From: Diogma glabrata
Taxonomy: Eukaryota; Arthropoda; Insecta; Diptera; Cylindrotomidae
Reading direction: 5' to 3'
DNA: 64,000 bases
Assembly: GCA_963693315.1 (NCBI GenBank)
Contig: OY856188.1
Span: forward strand, 248,755,194 to 248,819,193
The position numbers and the translations under genes were made by a program. The notes under the pieces are model-generated. The model did no database searches, was not told where the DNA came from, and saw nothing but the letters and a program-made list of their open reading frames with translations. This document shows, in pieces, positions 11,357-24,155 of this stretch (within the stretch, counting starts at the first letter, position 1; the number at the start of each line of letters is the position of its first letter).

Positions 11357-13325
11357 ATGGAAAAAATTGACATTAAAAATTTAACTATGCTTAAGCGCCT
11401 AGAATTAGAAAAATGGAAGAGATATTTTTGTGTCGATGTTGAAAAGTTGCATCTCGGAGTGATTCACAATTTAGTTCATATCGACGAGTCAACAGTTGAT
11501 AATACTCATACCAATAATAACACAATGGTAGCTGTCACAATTAAAAATAGTGCCAACGTACCAGATCAAGAATACCCCTCCACACTCTTTGTTATGGAAC
11601 AACGTTTAGAAAACATTAGTTGTAATTTTACCAAGAGCATGAAAGTTGCAATAAACATTAAAGACAAGTTGAGAAATCAACATTAATTCAAGGTTCTTTG
11701 GACACTGTATCGCAAGTTTCAGTTATTACAGAATCAGCTGCTTAAACAGGAAACATGCTTGCGTTTTTTTTTATTTGGACATGGGTTCACATTTTTAACC
11801 GTTTTTCGAGGAAACGTGTAACAAATATTGAGAGTCCCATCAATACGTTTCAACTAGAAGCATTTACAATTCCAGGAATCACTTCATAGCTACTAACGAT
11901 AGAAATTGAAATCTATAAGTGGGCGCAAATACACGATCTGCAATTCGAAGATCCGAATTTTTTCAAAACAGGAAAAATTGATGTGCCTATTGCCATCAAT
12001 TAGGCGTTTTAAGTGCCAATATCTAATCAAATAAATTTTGTTCGATGTGGTTTGACTTAATTGTTAATAATCGGTTGAATTATTGGCCCTGGTTCCAACA
12101 TTCCAATTCAAACCTATTGAATCCTATTAAATCCAATATAATTTCAATAGGATTAAATCGGATTGAATTGGTTTAATAGGAAGACTTCGATCTACCAATT
12201 AAAATTCAATCGGAATAAATGGGATTCAACAGGAAAAGAGGTTCTGTAGGATTCTAATGGAAATTTCCAATTGAATTTCAATCGGAAATTAAGAGATTCA
12301 ATAGGAAAAAAGAACTTGGAAAAAAATTAAACAATCTTATGAATTTAACAGGATTCAATTGGAAAAGATTTAATAGGAATGAATAGGATTAATCAGAATT
12401 CTGCAATGGAAATTTCCAATTGATTCCTATTTATATACATTTCCTATAGAATCCTATCCATTCCGGTTGAAAAATAAAATAGAGATATTTAACAGGAATG
12501 ATAGGATTGTATTGGAAATAGATTTTTTGAATAGGAATTAATTGGAAATTCCCATTGCAGAATTCCGATTAATCCAATTCATTTTTTCATTAGGAATGTT
12601 TAACCAGGGGGTGGAGTGGCCACCATTGATAGTGATGAAAACGAGCCAAATGGCTGAACCAGCAGAAGTTAGTCTCTGTCTCTATGCTATAACAGATGTT
12701 GACCATTTACTTGCTCGTTTTGGGAAACTGAGGCGAAACCTGCATCTTAGCTGTGGGCAGATGAGGAAATCATATGTGAACGACATTTTCAAAAAACATT
12801 TAGGGGTAAAATGGTAAATATATCGTACGACTTCCAGTTAAAGGTAATTTAAATAATTTAAGCCTAACAAAAGAAATAACAATAAAGCCAATGAAAGTTT
12901 TATAGAATCTCGATTTAAATGGCAACTAGATTTCAGGAGTCTACCTTTTTCTTGTCTCATATCGGTGTCTACAAAAACACTAAGAAGGATGGTGGTGAAA
13001 AATTATGGGTTGCCTTTGACGGATAAGCGAAGACTATAAGCAAGGCAAGTCTAAATGAAATTTTCCTAATCGGACCTACAATTCAATCAGGTTTAGTTCC
13101 AATACTATGTCATTTTCGAACATACCGAGCTGTATTCTCTGTTGATGTGAAACAGATGTAGTGATAAATTTTAATGGATTACCAAGATGCGGATTTTCAA
13201 AGTATAGAGTGGCGGGTGGAATCATCCGATACACTTGTTGGAAGGAATGGGAGGAACCATCCGATACTCCAATACAGTTGATAGACCCGCCGCCACATTG
13301 ATCGATGTGCCCCAAAACCTGATCA
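11357..13325 (+). pseudogene. BEL/Pao retrotransposon pol fragment, unit A
   Basis: Frames, broken by many stops and shifts, read in order: a gag-end stretch; a protease region (the DTGSQVS motif is intact only in the unit C copy at 51.1 kb); LQFEDPNFFKTGKIDVPI, the Pao-type protease tail; a CERHFQK-like segment after an LARF(W)-like motif; then VAFDG.AKT...SLNEIFLIGPTIQSGL and FRTYRAVFSVDV, which match the start of BEL/Pao RT (VVFDASAKT..GLSLNDVLMVGPTIQ). It is interrupted at 12087-12609 by a MITE. The rest of RT, integrase and LTRs are missing. It is homologous to 50933-52256 and immediately upstream of the Kazal block in both units. Confidence 0.8.
12087..12609. mobile_element. MITE with reiterated AATAGGATT core
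   Basis: Terminal inverted repeats CCCTGGTT..ACATTCC and GGAATGTTTAACCAGGG. The uninterrupted site in unit C (TATTGGTGGAGTG near 51533) proves insertion, with a GG duplication at the ends. The interior is built of short units (CCTATTGAAT, AATTGGAA, AATAGGATT) in both orientations, so it can fold extensively. Confidence 0.85.
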
Positions 13326-13504
13326 TTATCTTCTCACAGTAATTAATTATTTAATTTTTAATAAGTTTCTTCATAATTAGTTCATTATTTTAGGCTGTAG
13401 TGTGAAAAAATTTTAAAATATTAAAAAAGTTTTTATCGAAAGTGAAGAACCGGAGTTGGATGCGGAGCTGTTGTGAACCATACTATATGTGTATGGCCCT
13501 CGTT

Positions 13505-13741
13505 TCATCCAATTCCTCTATCACGTACGTATGTGATTAAGCTTTGAAAACAACAGATGTTCGCGAGAACCTCCACCACTATGTTCAATATCGCTATGTG
13601 ACCCCTCGTCATTTTTTCCAATTTTGAAATGAAATCAATATCTTCCATTTTTAAGTGAACACGGATCATACACCAAAAAGCATCCGGGTTCATACACCAA
13701 AGTGAGCCCGGCTCATACACCCGCCCACAGACATACACCAC
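13505..13741 (-). other. Frame conserved downstream of Kazal A, with 24-bp minisatellite
   Basis: A 78-codon minus-strand frame about 430 bp downstream of the Kazal stop. Its first part is encoded by imperfect 24-bp repeats (CATACACCAAAAAGCATCC on the plus strand; VYEPG..WCM when translated). It continues as EDIDFISKLEKMTRGHIAIL. A closely related core stays open in B (29347-29616) and C (53959-54198). It lacks a signal peptide and any known domain. It could be a chance frame kept open by the young age of the duplication; coding status unproven. Confidence 0.3.
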
Positions 13742-14169
13742 TTTTGGCTATTTAGATTCAAATGGTTCAAAATATGAGATAAATAAAACTTGGGGTATTT
13801 AAAATTTTTTTTAAAAAAATTGCATTACTTCACATAATTGGTGAAGTAAAAACAGTGCTAAGACTACCAGAACAAAGCTTAATAAAGAACAAATAAATTA
13901 CGAGTTAAGTTTTTAACAGCTGCAAACACCAGCTGAATTTGACTTGAAAGTTTTTTTGCAGTTGATTTAGTAAGTGTTATAACCTAAAACTATGCTTATT
14001 ATGAAAAAACAACAAGTTTGGTTCTACATTTTATATTTGTAATTAAAGATCAGCACATTTACAATTATATTGTAGTGATTTAATAGCTTCTGTTATATTT
14101 TACATCTTTCAATCGATTCCATAACAAATGCTGTAACGAAAAACATAAATAAATTTCACACAATGCGTA

Positions 14170-14453
14170 CTATTTATATTTGTAAAAATTATAATTACAA
14201 CTCTGGTTGATACAATTTGCTTTAGACAATTCACATTCGTTTGCAAAAATTTGTTGAGCACCATTGGAATCTATACCACATATTAGATCAAAAGTAAATG
14301 GACAATTTCGGTATCGGTCACAGTTATGATCTTCTGCATTTGTAAAACAAACTGCAGCAAAAACTAAAATCATAATTCAAATTATAATAAACGATAAATT
14401 AATTATTAAAAACTTCAAAACTTACTAGCAACAACGAATAACATGAGTTTCAT
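14170..14453 (-). CDS. Kazal-type serine protease inhibitor, copy A (2 exons)
   Basis: Predicted secreted protease inhibitor of 73 residues. Exon 1 is 14426-14453 (28 nt). The intron begins GTAAGT and ends TTTTAG. Exon 2 is 14170-14363. Splicing joins the signal peptide MKLMLFVVAIFAAVCFTNA, and a single-domain mature peptide follows. Six cysteines fit the Kazal pattern: C-x5-C-x7-C, a 14-residue spacing containing DSNG...FANE, C-x6-C (CELSKANC) and C-x4-C. By Kazal numbering the P1 residue two after the second cysteine is Phe, suggesting a chymotrypsin- or subtilisin-like target (inference). The first ATG of exon 1 was chosen because it alone gives a complete signal peptide. The TATA box is at 14558-14567 and a possible ATTAAA poly(A) signal lies at 14089-14094. 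Introns in all three paralogues are nearly identical. Confidence 0.87.
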
Positions 14454-14557
14454 TTTACAATTTAAAAAACTATAATTTTCAAAAACTCACAGAATATTAC
14501 TCGATATAGCGGTTGAAACAATTCAAATCAAACTTAAAAATTATATTATAACGTTAA

Positions 14558-14567
14558 CTATTTATAG
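14558..14567 (-). promoter_or_regulatory. TATA box of Kazal A
   Basis: Minus strand reads CTATAAATAG, 105 nt upstream of the ATG. The same motif, followed by TTAACGTTATAAT, occurs at the same place before copies B and C. Confidence 0.75.
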
Positions 14568-15544
14568 ACAACAAAATAAGGAAAATATTGTCTTGTTGCT
14601 TCTCACATATGACAAAAATAGAGCAAGCAAAGTGTAAGCATGACCTTGATGGATAATTGTAAAACTATGATGCTAAAGCGAAACAAAACATGTTCTTTTT
14701 GTTATGCTCAAAGTTCACCAACACTTTGATAAAATATTATATGACAATGATAAACATTGAATAAGAAAAGAATACATAATATTTTTTCCTTTAATTGTAT
14801 TGCTCAGATTGAAAAATTGGGATTGTTGCGGACGTATTTGTTATGCTGTGTGAGTGGTTAGTGTAATGCTGTTTTGTAGGCCAAAATGTCAACACTCAAC
14901 ACTAATTTTCTTGAATTTTGTATGTTAAGTTTTTATGAACCAGTAAAACGAGATTTAGATAAGAAAATTTAACAACTATTGTGGAATATGTATTGATGTC
15001 AAGCTGTTGTCCAAACTACAATATAACAGATCAGAAACATGTTTTTTAAAAATTTAATGACCAACATATTGATAACAAGCAGCCCCATCCATCATAAACA
15101 AATTAAAACGTTTGTGTAAAGCAACTTTTATTACTAACTAGAAGGTGCCCGCACAGCGATGCCCGTGCTTTCCAGATAAATAGTTAGAAACTGTTTTTTG
15201 TTGGAGTAAATACTTTTAAAACTTTTTTTATTTTCATTTAATTTAATTTTTTTTATTAGTTTTATAAAAATGTTGAAAAAAATGTAACATTGGTATCATT
15301 CGGCAGTCAGCAAGAGCAATTAGGTAAAGGTCTTAAAGCTTAATAAATTTGCATATGAAATTTATGTTAAAATTAAAACACATTAGTACACACAAATGGT
15401 TTACACAACATATTTTATAAATAGATGGCGAAAGATAGAGGGGAGAAAAAGGTTAAAATTGTATTTTAAAGATTTAAATCAAATAATTTAATGTTTCGCG
15501 ATAATCCGCGATGAGTCGCGAAATATTAGGCGAACGTCAAAACA

Positions 15545-15594
15545 GTCGTTTATTGGGTGTAACAGTTGTCAATGACTTACTCTGGAACCATCAT
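15545..15594 (+). repeat. 50-bp sliver of the Jockey-type LINE
   Basis: Matches the RT-thumb region found at about 46650-46699 (CGTTTATTGGGTGT...CTCTGGAAC.ATCAT). The same sliver is at 31210-31259 in block B and is absent from block C, where about 290 bp are deleted. Confidence 0.8.
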
Positions 15595-17577
15595 ACTTGC
15601 CATACAAAAAAGGCACACCGCACACTTATGCAACTGGTTTAGCGTACCATTTTATGTTGACTGTTGAATTTCATTTATCAATCCATCCAGATTATGTGCT
15701 GTTCTCAAATTAAGTCAATTTGGATTTTAAAATATATTTTACCAATTATTTGCAATACACATGCGCTCTGTGTAACTTTAGTAGTACTAGCGCATGTCAC
15801 TGAAAAAAAACTTGGAAGAGCAGATCAAAATATGCATAGCGCTAACGTTTGATACTAATCGAAAAACCGGTCTAAGTATGACAGCATTTGTAGTGACTGT
15901 TTTTGTTTATTGACTATTGTCGATTTATGGGCCATCGTCTTATTTCGACATTTCTGCAAGAATTTTCAAAAAAAATTTGGACAAACATAATAATAATAAG
16001 ACTAATTTATAGTATAATCATAGAGTATATAGAGAAGTAACGTATGACTGAAAAATATGCATGAGAATTAAAATTAATTTTTTATACAAAATTTCTATTT
16101 GAGATTATTACAAGTGAATAAGATACATATATATTTTAAATGTATTTCTCTTTTTGGCCTGTTTTGTATCTATTTAATACAGATATTTATAATAAAAATT
16201 AAAAAAAATGAATAAAAAGTATATACGGATTTGATTTTTCTCTTCATTAATCATTGAATAAATATATAAGGAAGTATCGCTACCTGTTCGTACACAAATG
16301 AACAGTGAAGTTTTCTTTAAAAATGTATTCGTTAGGTTGCCACACTGTCAATGTCATTTAATTTGTTTACGTCGCATTTTAAAACAAACTAAAGAGTTTT
16401 TTCTGTATTTTGTTCTTAAAATATTGAATTGTAATTCAATTTTATACAAATTAGTATTTAAACTGTTTTTTTCACAACAATTAATTGTGGTTATATAGTT
16501 ATTTATTCATAAAAACGGCGTACTGCATCAAAACATGCAGGGTTGCCACGGTTTAAAAGTATCAAAGTAGGACATACTACCCTTAATGTCTCAAAACTAA
16601 AAAACTTGTTGGATTTGTGCCACTTCTTTTTTCAGTTAAAAAATAAATTTAAAAAAAAATTAGGTTTCGGTTTGGTGTAAGTATAAATGTAACGGAAAAA
16701 ACACTTTAAAAAGTAAAAAATTGCACGACCATAATATTATCCACAAAACTTATAAGCAGCTTGCTTGGTGATTAAAATTTAATTAAATCAAAACAAATCA
16801 TTTGGTCAAAATAGTCAAAAACAAAACATTTGTTTAAATAAACAAAACCTGAATAATTCTTATTTAAGAAAAAATCAACTAAGTATGTATTGAAAAATAA
16901 TTAATTTAAGAAACATAATAAATATAAATATCAATGCAAAAAATAATATATGAATAAACGTTAAAAAATTATATTTAGCTATTCATTTCATTTCTTCACA
17001 AATAACTGAAATCAATTGGTTCACGACCGAATTTATTAATCTCAATCATTACTTTAGCCCATAAGCTGTTTTATCTACGTATGTTTATGAATTAAATTTA
17101 TTACAAAAAAAAATTGTATATAGAAGAAATGGTTTTTTCTTCAAATCTAATTTTTCAGCCATAATTAATTAAAGTTTAACTGGGACCACCTATATTTGTT
17201 ACGCTGATGTCTACTTCTAAACAGTATCAATTTTGTAATATCTGGTCGTCGCGGGCATGTTTTTATCTCTCTCAACTATGTTTAGAGAAAATTATTTTAG
17301 GAACCGTTAGTCGAATTTTTATTGCAATAACAATAATTAAAACATTATTTTGAAGGGAAAACTTCTTTAGAATCGTTGTGATTTTGTGATTGTGAGCACA
17401 CTGTATATGTTGATCTCTTTGTTACTTTATGGTACAATGATACATATAATTTGATAAAACTCAAATTGATAATACCTTTTAGATTTTCAATTAAGATATA
17501 TAATTTTAATTTTATTGAATAAATTATAAAAATATCAAATGAAAAGCATATTAAATATTTTTGATTTAATATATGTT

Positions 17578-17607
17578 ATAATGTTGTTATCTTGATAACA
17601 ACATTAT
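17578..17607. repeat. Perfect 14-bp palindrome
   Basis: ATAATGTTGTTATC, a TT spacer, then its exact reverse complement. Too regular for chance in a short window, but no function is visible. Confidence 0.7.
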
Positions 17608-18034
17608 GGTTTCTGATCCCTAACGCTTCGTATTTGTTATAAAAATTGACTTGATGTAAGGGAAAGGGAAAGTAAAAACAAAGTAAAGTTGAAATTTTTA
17701 TTTATTGGCTCCTGTTACTAACATTGTACATTTTTGATTTTTTTAAGAATATATTACGTAAATGAGCTAAGAAAAATTAAACGAATTATTTGTACGAACA
17801 TATATTTTCCATATCAGCTCCACTGATTTTCGCTTGACTTATAGTCATTCACCTACAACATATTTTATCTAAACTAACAGTGTGAAAAGCTTCTAAAGAA
17901 AGCTATTTAAAATTAGATGAAGTTTTAAAAATAAACCTTTCAAATATATGATTTTTTTACTCAGTTTTAATATATTTAAAAATGTATTGATTGTTACACT
18001 CTTTTTATGATTCTATGTTCACTACAATCCTTAT

Positions 18035-19278
18035 GAGCAATTTCACGAAGATTCAACAACGTTTTGACTTGACCCCTTTTAATGTTGATTATTTTTTGTT
18101 TATAGATAGTCTTTGATAAATAAAAAATACGAGTTCTCTTAGAATTTTTTTTTTCGACCAGGGGTCTTCACAGTGTGCCCCTCAATTTTTGTTATTTTGT
18201 GATGTGAGTGCATTTTGGCGAGCGATTGTAGAAAAACCACTCAATCGATTTTCATAAATGATATGTCGTTGAATAGGTATTAGAACAAAGTTTTTAAAAA
18301 TGTACACTGTTAATTTTTTGAAATAATTTTTAACGGTGTAACATAAGAAAAAAGCGGTGTAATTGAGAAAAAGATGGCATAGCCTTTTTTTTTTTTTAAA
18401 CTTAATTGAAGCTTATTTTATATCTAACAACTTGTGAAAGTTTAGGATTAGCGTCATTTTTTGTTTTAGAGATAAAATTCGTTGTGCATATGACTGTCGG
18501 GAATCAGTTTTTTTTTGTTCTGAAGGAAAATTATAAAAATGGCAATTTTTAGTTTATTTTTAGTTTATAGATAGCCTTTGATAAATGAAAAATACGGCTT
18601 CAAGTAGAATTTTTTTAAATATAGACCAAAATAAACCAAATTAAAAAGGGTCGAGTCAAAATGTCGCAAAACTTTGCTGAACTTGACTGAAATTGCTTTT
18701 TAAAAAGATCATTTAATAATAAAATATTTGATATTTAACATAAAAAAAAATCTGAATCTAAAAATCGCCATTTTTATAATTTTCCTTCAGAACAAAAAAA
18801 CTGATTCCCGACAGTCATATGCACAACGAATTTTATCTCTAAAACAAAAAATGACGCTAGTCCTTAACTTTCACAAGTTGTTAGATATAAAATAAGCTTC
18901 AATTTAGTTTAAAAAAAAAAAAAAAAAAGGCTATGCCATATTTTTTTCAATTACACCGCTATTTTCTTATGTTACACCGTTAAAAATTATTTCAAAAAAT
19001 TAACAGTGTACATTTTTAAAAACTTTGTTCTAATACCTATTCAACGACATATCATTTATGAAAATCGATTGAGTAGTTTTTCTACAATCGCTCGTCAAAA
19101 TGCACTCACATCACAAAATAACAAAAATTGAGGGGCACCCTGTGAAGACCCCTGGTCGAAAAAAAAAATTCTAAGAGAACTCGTATTTTTTATTTATCAA
19201 AGACTATCTATAAACAAAAAATAATCAAAATTAAAAGGGGTCAAGTCAAAACGTTGTTGAATCTTCGTGAAATTGCTC
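18035..19278. mobile_element. Foldback member of the GAGCAATTTCACG family
   Basis: Inverted arms of about 0.5 kb run from GAGCAATTTCACGAAG to its complement CTTCGTGAAATTGCTC, with a loop of about 0.2 kb. A 4-bp target duplication TTAT flanks it (18031-18034 and 19279-19282). It has no coding sequence. Its arms are homologous to the ends of the transposase-bearing copies at 31945-36629 and 38977-44287, so it is their non-autonomous derivative. It sits inside the hAT at 16538. Confidence 0.92.
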
Positions 19279-20771
19279 TTATAGATTTAATTATCTCATA
19301 GCACTTCTGCAGTTTCAATACCATAATGCCTCAAACAACAATCATGGATGAAATGATATGAAAAGTATCAAGCGTTATTTATTAAATCAAGAAACAAATG
19401 TCTATGATATTTTCATTCAAACTATAAATCTAAATAAATGTGTTTATACATTACAAATACATATCCATTATTTGTAAATTTAAAAAACTTCATTCATTAA
19501 TTTTTTCTTAAACCTAAAACAAAATATACTACGCATAAAAGTTTCCATTCAAATTTCATAGAATAACAAGTATTTAATATAATTTTTCTATTTATTACTA
19601 CCACACTCATATCCCAAATGTGATGCGAAAGATAAAACAAAAATAAGGACTTTCGAGTCATCATAGACTATTTTTTTTGTATTGTAAAAATATAATAAAT
19701 AATACTTTATTCCGTATCTAGAGTTTTTTTTATGTTTGTTCAATTTATCCCGTCACGGTCTGTTTTGATTATAATTCAAAGTTTTAACCAATTTTGGGAA
19801 TTTTTATCTGGAAAACTATTATCTTGGAAACGGCGTTACTTACAAACCTGAGGTAAATTTAAGTGGAATGATTTTTCCAAAATTAGGCTCCATCTCTAAA
19901 ATCAATACATAGTAATGATTCTACGATTTTTAAATGACGATTGAATCTCAAGGTTATGAATCTTAATGTATAGTAATGGTTGAAGTTATTTGCACTGGTC
20001 GTGCTCTATAACTATCGCTATTGCACAATATAAATGTATGAATGAATGTATGGGCAGAAATAACGTTATGTTAATTTATTTATGTATAATGAATAATGGC
20101 ATACAAATTCGCATTGATGTTATTATAGCCTCCAATACGGTAACACTCGAAAAACTTAAATTTAAAGTTTTTAAGAACTCAGAAATACAGCCAAACATAC
20201 CGTCCAATAAACTTATTTTGTAAGCCAGTTACTCATAAATAGTTCTATTTTGTCTATTTACATATTCCTTCAAAATCGTTAGCTTTCTGTAGCCAAAGGG
20301 TTTTTCTTTATAAAAAAATTCAGTTCAGTCATTTTATTATATTAATAATTCTAAGAACAGGTAATTTGTAACAAAAGTTATTTAAAAAAACAGAGGTTTA
20401 ACGGTAGATTCAATTCAAAATTTAAACAATGGTGGTTTACCACCTGAATAAATCGTGCAATAAAGCATAGATATTCACATATGTCACAGCAATGTAAATT
20501 ATTTGCTATTGTTACTAACCTTTCGACATAAAATTAAATAATCAGTTACAATTTTAAAATAAGTAAAGGTGCAATAACGATTTCTTATTTTGCTAACGCG
20601 TTTATTGAGAGAAATAGGTAGAAAAAAAATCTATTTTTTTTAGTGTAAGATATTGTATTACAGTTTGCCTAAAGTAGGACATTTTTATAGTAAAGGAGGA
20701 CGTAGGACATTCTTGCTCCAAAGTAGGACAGTCCCACCGAAAGAAGGACACGTGGTAACGCTAAAAACATG

Positions 20772-21302
20772 TACAAAAATTGTCAATATTCCAAAACATT
20801 TTGCTGCTAAAATTACATATACCAGATTGAAAAAAAAATGTTAAAAAAACAATTTAGAATATATTTTTAATATATTTACAATAAGTTTGTGTCACAAAAT
20901 TAACTATTTTCTAATTTAATTTTTTATTTAATTTCTCAAATGTAAGGTTGCCCTAATGTCAAAACAATTTTGTTAGACACGCCCATTCACAGGGATTGCA
21001 TAAAGTTATTGTTTGTTATGAAAAGTGTGTGTAAAAAATATGAATTTGAATATGATTTAAATTTTAAACGGATTTGATCTAGAATTTTTAATAGTGAAAT
21101 ATATTTTTCAAATACATATAACTATAAGGATTTTCAATTTAACTACGATGTTTACACATTTATTATTAGTTTATTAGTCGAAGTATGGTTATAAAGATAA
21201 TTTAAAATCGAATTTTTAAACCAATAGACAGTACAAGTTAATTTCGTCAATATTTAGGAACAATCATCTTTTAAAGTTTAAAGGTACTTTGGAGTATTTT
21301 CA
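20772..21302. other. No gene recognised
   Basis: AT-rich gap between two hAT elements; only short frames. Confidence 0.5.
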
Positions 21303-21310
21303 ACCTATGC

Positions 21311-23182
21311 CAGTGGCGTACGCAAGGGGGGGTTGCTGGGGGTTCGACCCCCCCCATGTTGCATCAAATTGGTTAAAAAATTATTCTAATATACACTTAC
21401 ATGGAATTTAAATTTAAATTTACTATAGTAAAAACCTAATTGTCTGCATCAGATCGCTTATTTCATAATAACAGTAGTTATCTGGTGTATGTACATACTA
21501 TTTAATCTATAATTTAATTTGAATTATAATTCATAACCATATATTTATATTATATTTAAATACCGATTGTGTTAAATGTTAAATACCGATTTTTATTTTA
21601 TTTTTTAACGTTTTAAGTATAAAAAAAGTTGGTCAAGTGCGAAGAAAATTCGATCGCCGAGGGTTCCGTGAATCAACAAACTGACAATAATAATTTAAAT
21701 AAAGTTGTGTTGTTGACTTTTTATATCGCCAGACCATAGCGCCTATGATAAAAAATATTTTATGTTATAAAAATGATTTTTTCCTCGTAAATGTCAATAG
21801 CAATGTCAATTGAAAATTGATCCAAATTATACACAAAATATTAAATCTCGTCAAATATTAGCAATAGCAGTTTAAGGTAACTAAGGAGATATGCAATTAC
21901 ACCACCTTGTAAATGGTTTATATTGAAAAATATATACTATTAATTTAAATAACAATTCAATAATAATTGACGATAATTAAAAAACTTACAATGTTTCTTA
22001 AATTAAGTGCTCTTTCCTATGACCACACTTGTTCGGATCAAGAATGATTTTTTTTCACTCAATCTCACCCCCTTAAAATACAGAAAAATAATTATGTGAC
22101 ACTTTGCTATAGTTTTAGATCAGGGTTTATCAAATTTCCTATCACTGTCTGTTTTTTCAAATTTTTCTGTCAATCAACGTCGAAACGTAAGCAGGAGGGG
22201 GACCAACTTTCAGTTGCACTTTTTTGACAATGATTCAAAACCTGTGCACCGTAACATTTAAAAAAAAAATACAATGTTTCTTAAATTAAGTGCTCTTTCA
22301 TTCGCTATTTCCACTTGTTAGGGTCAAAAAAGATTTGTTACACCCTTTTCCAATCTCACACCCTTAAAATCTCACCCCCTCAGAAAAATAATTAAGTGAC
22401 ACTTCGCTATAGTTTTCGTTCAGAGTTTATCAAACTTCCTTTTTCTGTGAATTTTTTCAAATTTTTCTGTAAATTAAGCTCGAAACCCAAGGGGTGGGAC
22501 CAACTTTTTGTTGCACTTGTTTGACAATAATTCAAAAACTGTGCACTGCAAAATTTTAAAAATAATTAGAATGTTTCTTGAATTAAGTGCTCGTTCATTT
22601 GATACTTCACATGGCTGGGTTTTATATGGTGTTTTCCCCCTTCTCATTTCCACCTGCTTAATAAATACGATTATTTTACACTTCGCTATATTTTTCGTTC
22701 AAAAGATACCACTTTCTCTATATTTCCTAAGACTTTTGAAGTTTTTTTATTAAATTGGTTCGGAACTCAGTGGGGAAAGAAAACATGAAAAAACGCTATC
22801 ATTCAATTTTGCTCAAAAAACTGTACAGTATAAAATTATAAATACATTTTTAAAAGACACTGAATTCAAGCCCTTTAATATGATACCCTACTTGACTCGG
22901 TAAAAAAAAAGGATTATTTTAAAGACCTTACATTGCACCCCGTAAAACAAACGGAAACCATTTTATTTGTATCTGTCATCTTCAGTGTCATCAGGTTAGT
23001 TTTAAACGCATCTTAAATATTAGGTCTATAGGATTTATAGTTTATGAGATAACCGATTTTAATACAACAGACTACAGAATACACATCGTAGTCTCAACAG
23101 TAGTGTTCCGTATAAAAACGGAACTCAAATTAAATTTTTTATCTAAACCCCCCCCCATAGCTCAATCCTTCGTACGTCACTG
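21311..23182. mobile_element. hAT element relic with 8-bp TSD ACCTATGC
   Basis: Ends CAGTGGCGTACG and CGTACGTCACTG form hAT-like TIRs (CAGTG terminus), followed inward by GGGGGG/CCCCCC runs. The direct repeat ACCTATGC is exact at 21303-21310 and 23183-23190. The interior is mostly another repeat (21629-23127), with no transposase. Confidence 0.9.
21629..23127. mobile_element. Element with GGGTTCCGT / ACGGAAC ends and ~287-bp tandem core
   Basis: Begins GGTCAAGTGCGAAGAAAA...GAGGGTTCCGTG and ends GTGTTCCGTATAAAAACGGAAC. Interior units start near 21990, 22272, 22564 and 22840 (marker TTAAGTGCTCTTTC), a spacing of 276-292 bp. A second copy with the same ends is at 39266-41062 in a different host element, so the unit is mobile. 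The ends recall a repeat common in insect genomes (AAGTGCGA...GGGTTCCGT); class unknown to me. Confidence 0.8.
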
Positions 23183-23190
23183 ACCTATGC

Positions 23191-24155
23191 CAATTTCGTT
23201 ATATTCTAAAAATTGCAACTGTTAGAAAAAACTGAATACGATAGAGATTTTAGATAAGTTTTTTTTTATAGAAGTTAGTTCATAGAAGTTTGGTAGTTAA
23301 ATAAAAATATTTGCTTAGAGCACAGCTTTACAAATCTCTATTCGTAAAGATGTGTTCATTTTTATTGCTGGTAATGATGTTAGACTGTTGTTAGTGTGAT
23401 ACTGCTATTATTGCTGAAGATGATGGCACACAATTTTGCTTTTATGTATTTAATGTTTAAAAATATCGAGAAAAAAATTATTAAAATAAAATCAACAAAA
23501 TATATAACTTATTCATTATCTTTTATGTAAGTAGGAAACGGGTAAAAATACATTTTAAGACAAATTTTTCCTAAAATAACGATTAGTTTAAACGAGAAAT
23601 AAATAAAATTTTGAATAAAACCTACTTATTTCAAAGAACAGTTCATGCTGCCACCTAAGTTATGTTTGTGTAACTATATACAAATTATACACAGTACCAC
23701 CCTACGATTAAATACAAACACCATCAAACGCACCAATACTACAAATTAGATGCTTCCCTAGTAAAAATTGTTCACCAATTCACCAATTCAAGTCTAATTA
23801 CTCTTCCTTAGATATTCATTCAATGTTGTAAATAGACAAAAAAAAAGTAAAATACTCGTAAAGAAGTATGATAGAAAATAAAATAAAAAAAAATAAATAC
23901 ATGCAAACGATCCCTTTAAATGTACAAAATATTTTTATATTCTGAAACTAAATTTTTTTGTTTTATGAACGAAGGATAAACTGTTTTTGTTTACTACATA
24001 TTTACAAATAATGACCTTCAATCAATTATATTTGCACATTTTCTTTAGTTTTGATATTTTCATTAGTTTAAAGTAATTATAGATCATTTAGATTTATGAT
24101 TTTTTTGTTGTTATAGGCTCGAATTTTGATTGGAATTGATTTTAATAAATGAGAG
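23191..24155. other. No gene recognised
   Basis: AT-rich, non-coding in all frames; no repeat ends seen. Confidence 0.5.

Larger units (their letters stand above)
13331..16018. repeat. Kazal-bearing duplicated block A
   Basis: Shared with block B (29187-31505 plus 38659-38853) and block C (53803-57143). Contains the 24-bp minisatellite, the Kazal gene, its promoter, a TGTGAGTGGTTAGTGTAATG segment, an ACTAGAAGGTGCCCG motif near 15137 and a CCGGTCTAAG segment near 15880. Confidence 0.9.
16538..20763. mobile_element. hAT-type element relic with 8-bp TSD
   Basis: Ends are CAGGGTTGCCACG at the left and CGTGGTAACGCTA at the right, flanked by the exact 8-bp direct repeat AAAACATG (16530-16537 and 20764-20771). 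Subterminal AAAGTAGGACA motifs occur near both ends, as is common in hAT elements. No hAT transposase frame survives in its 4.2 kb, and a foldback transposon is nested inside (18035-19278). Confidence 0.88.

Noticed and set aside
12542..12817. 91-codon plus frame
   Set aside because: It begins in the MITE and ends in the BEL relic, so it is a junction artefact.
16298..16498. 66-codon plus frame starting MNSEVFFKNVFV
   Set aside because: No homology recognised, no signal sequence or splice support, typical of AT-rich noise.
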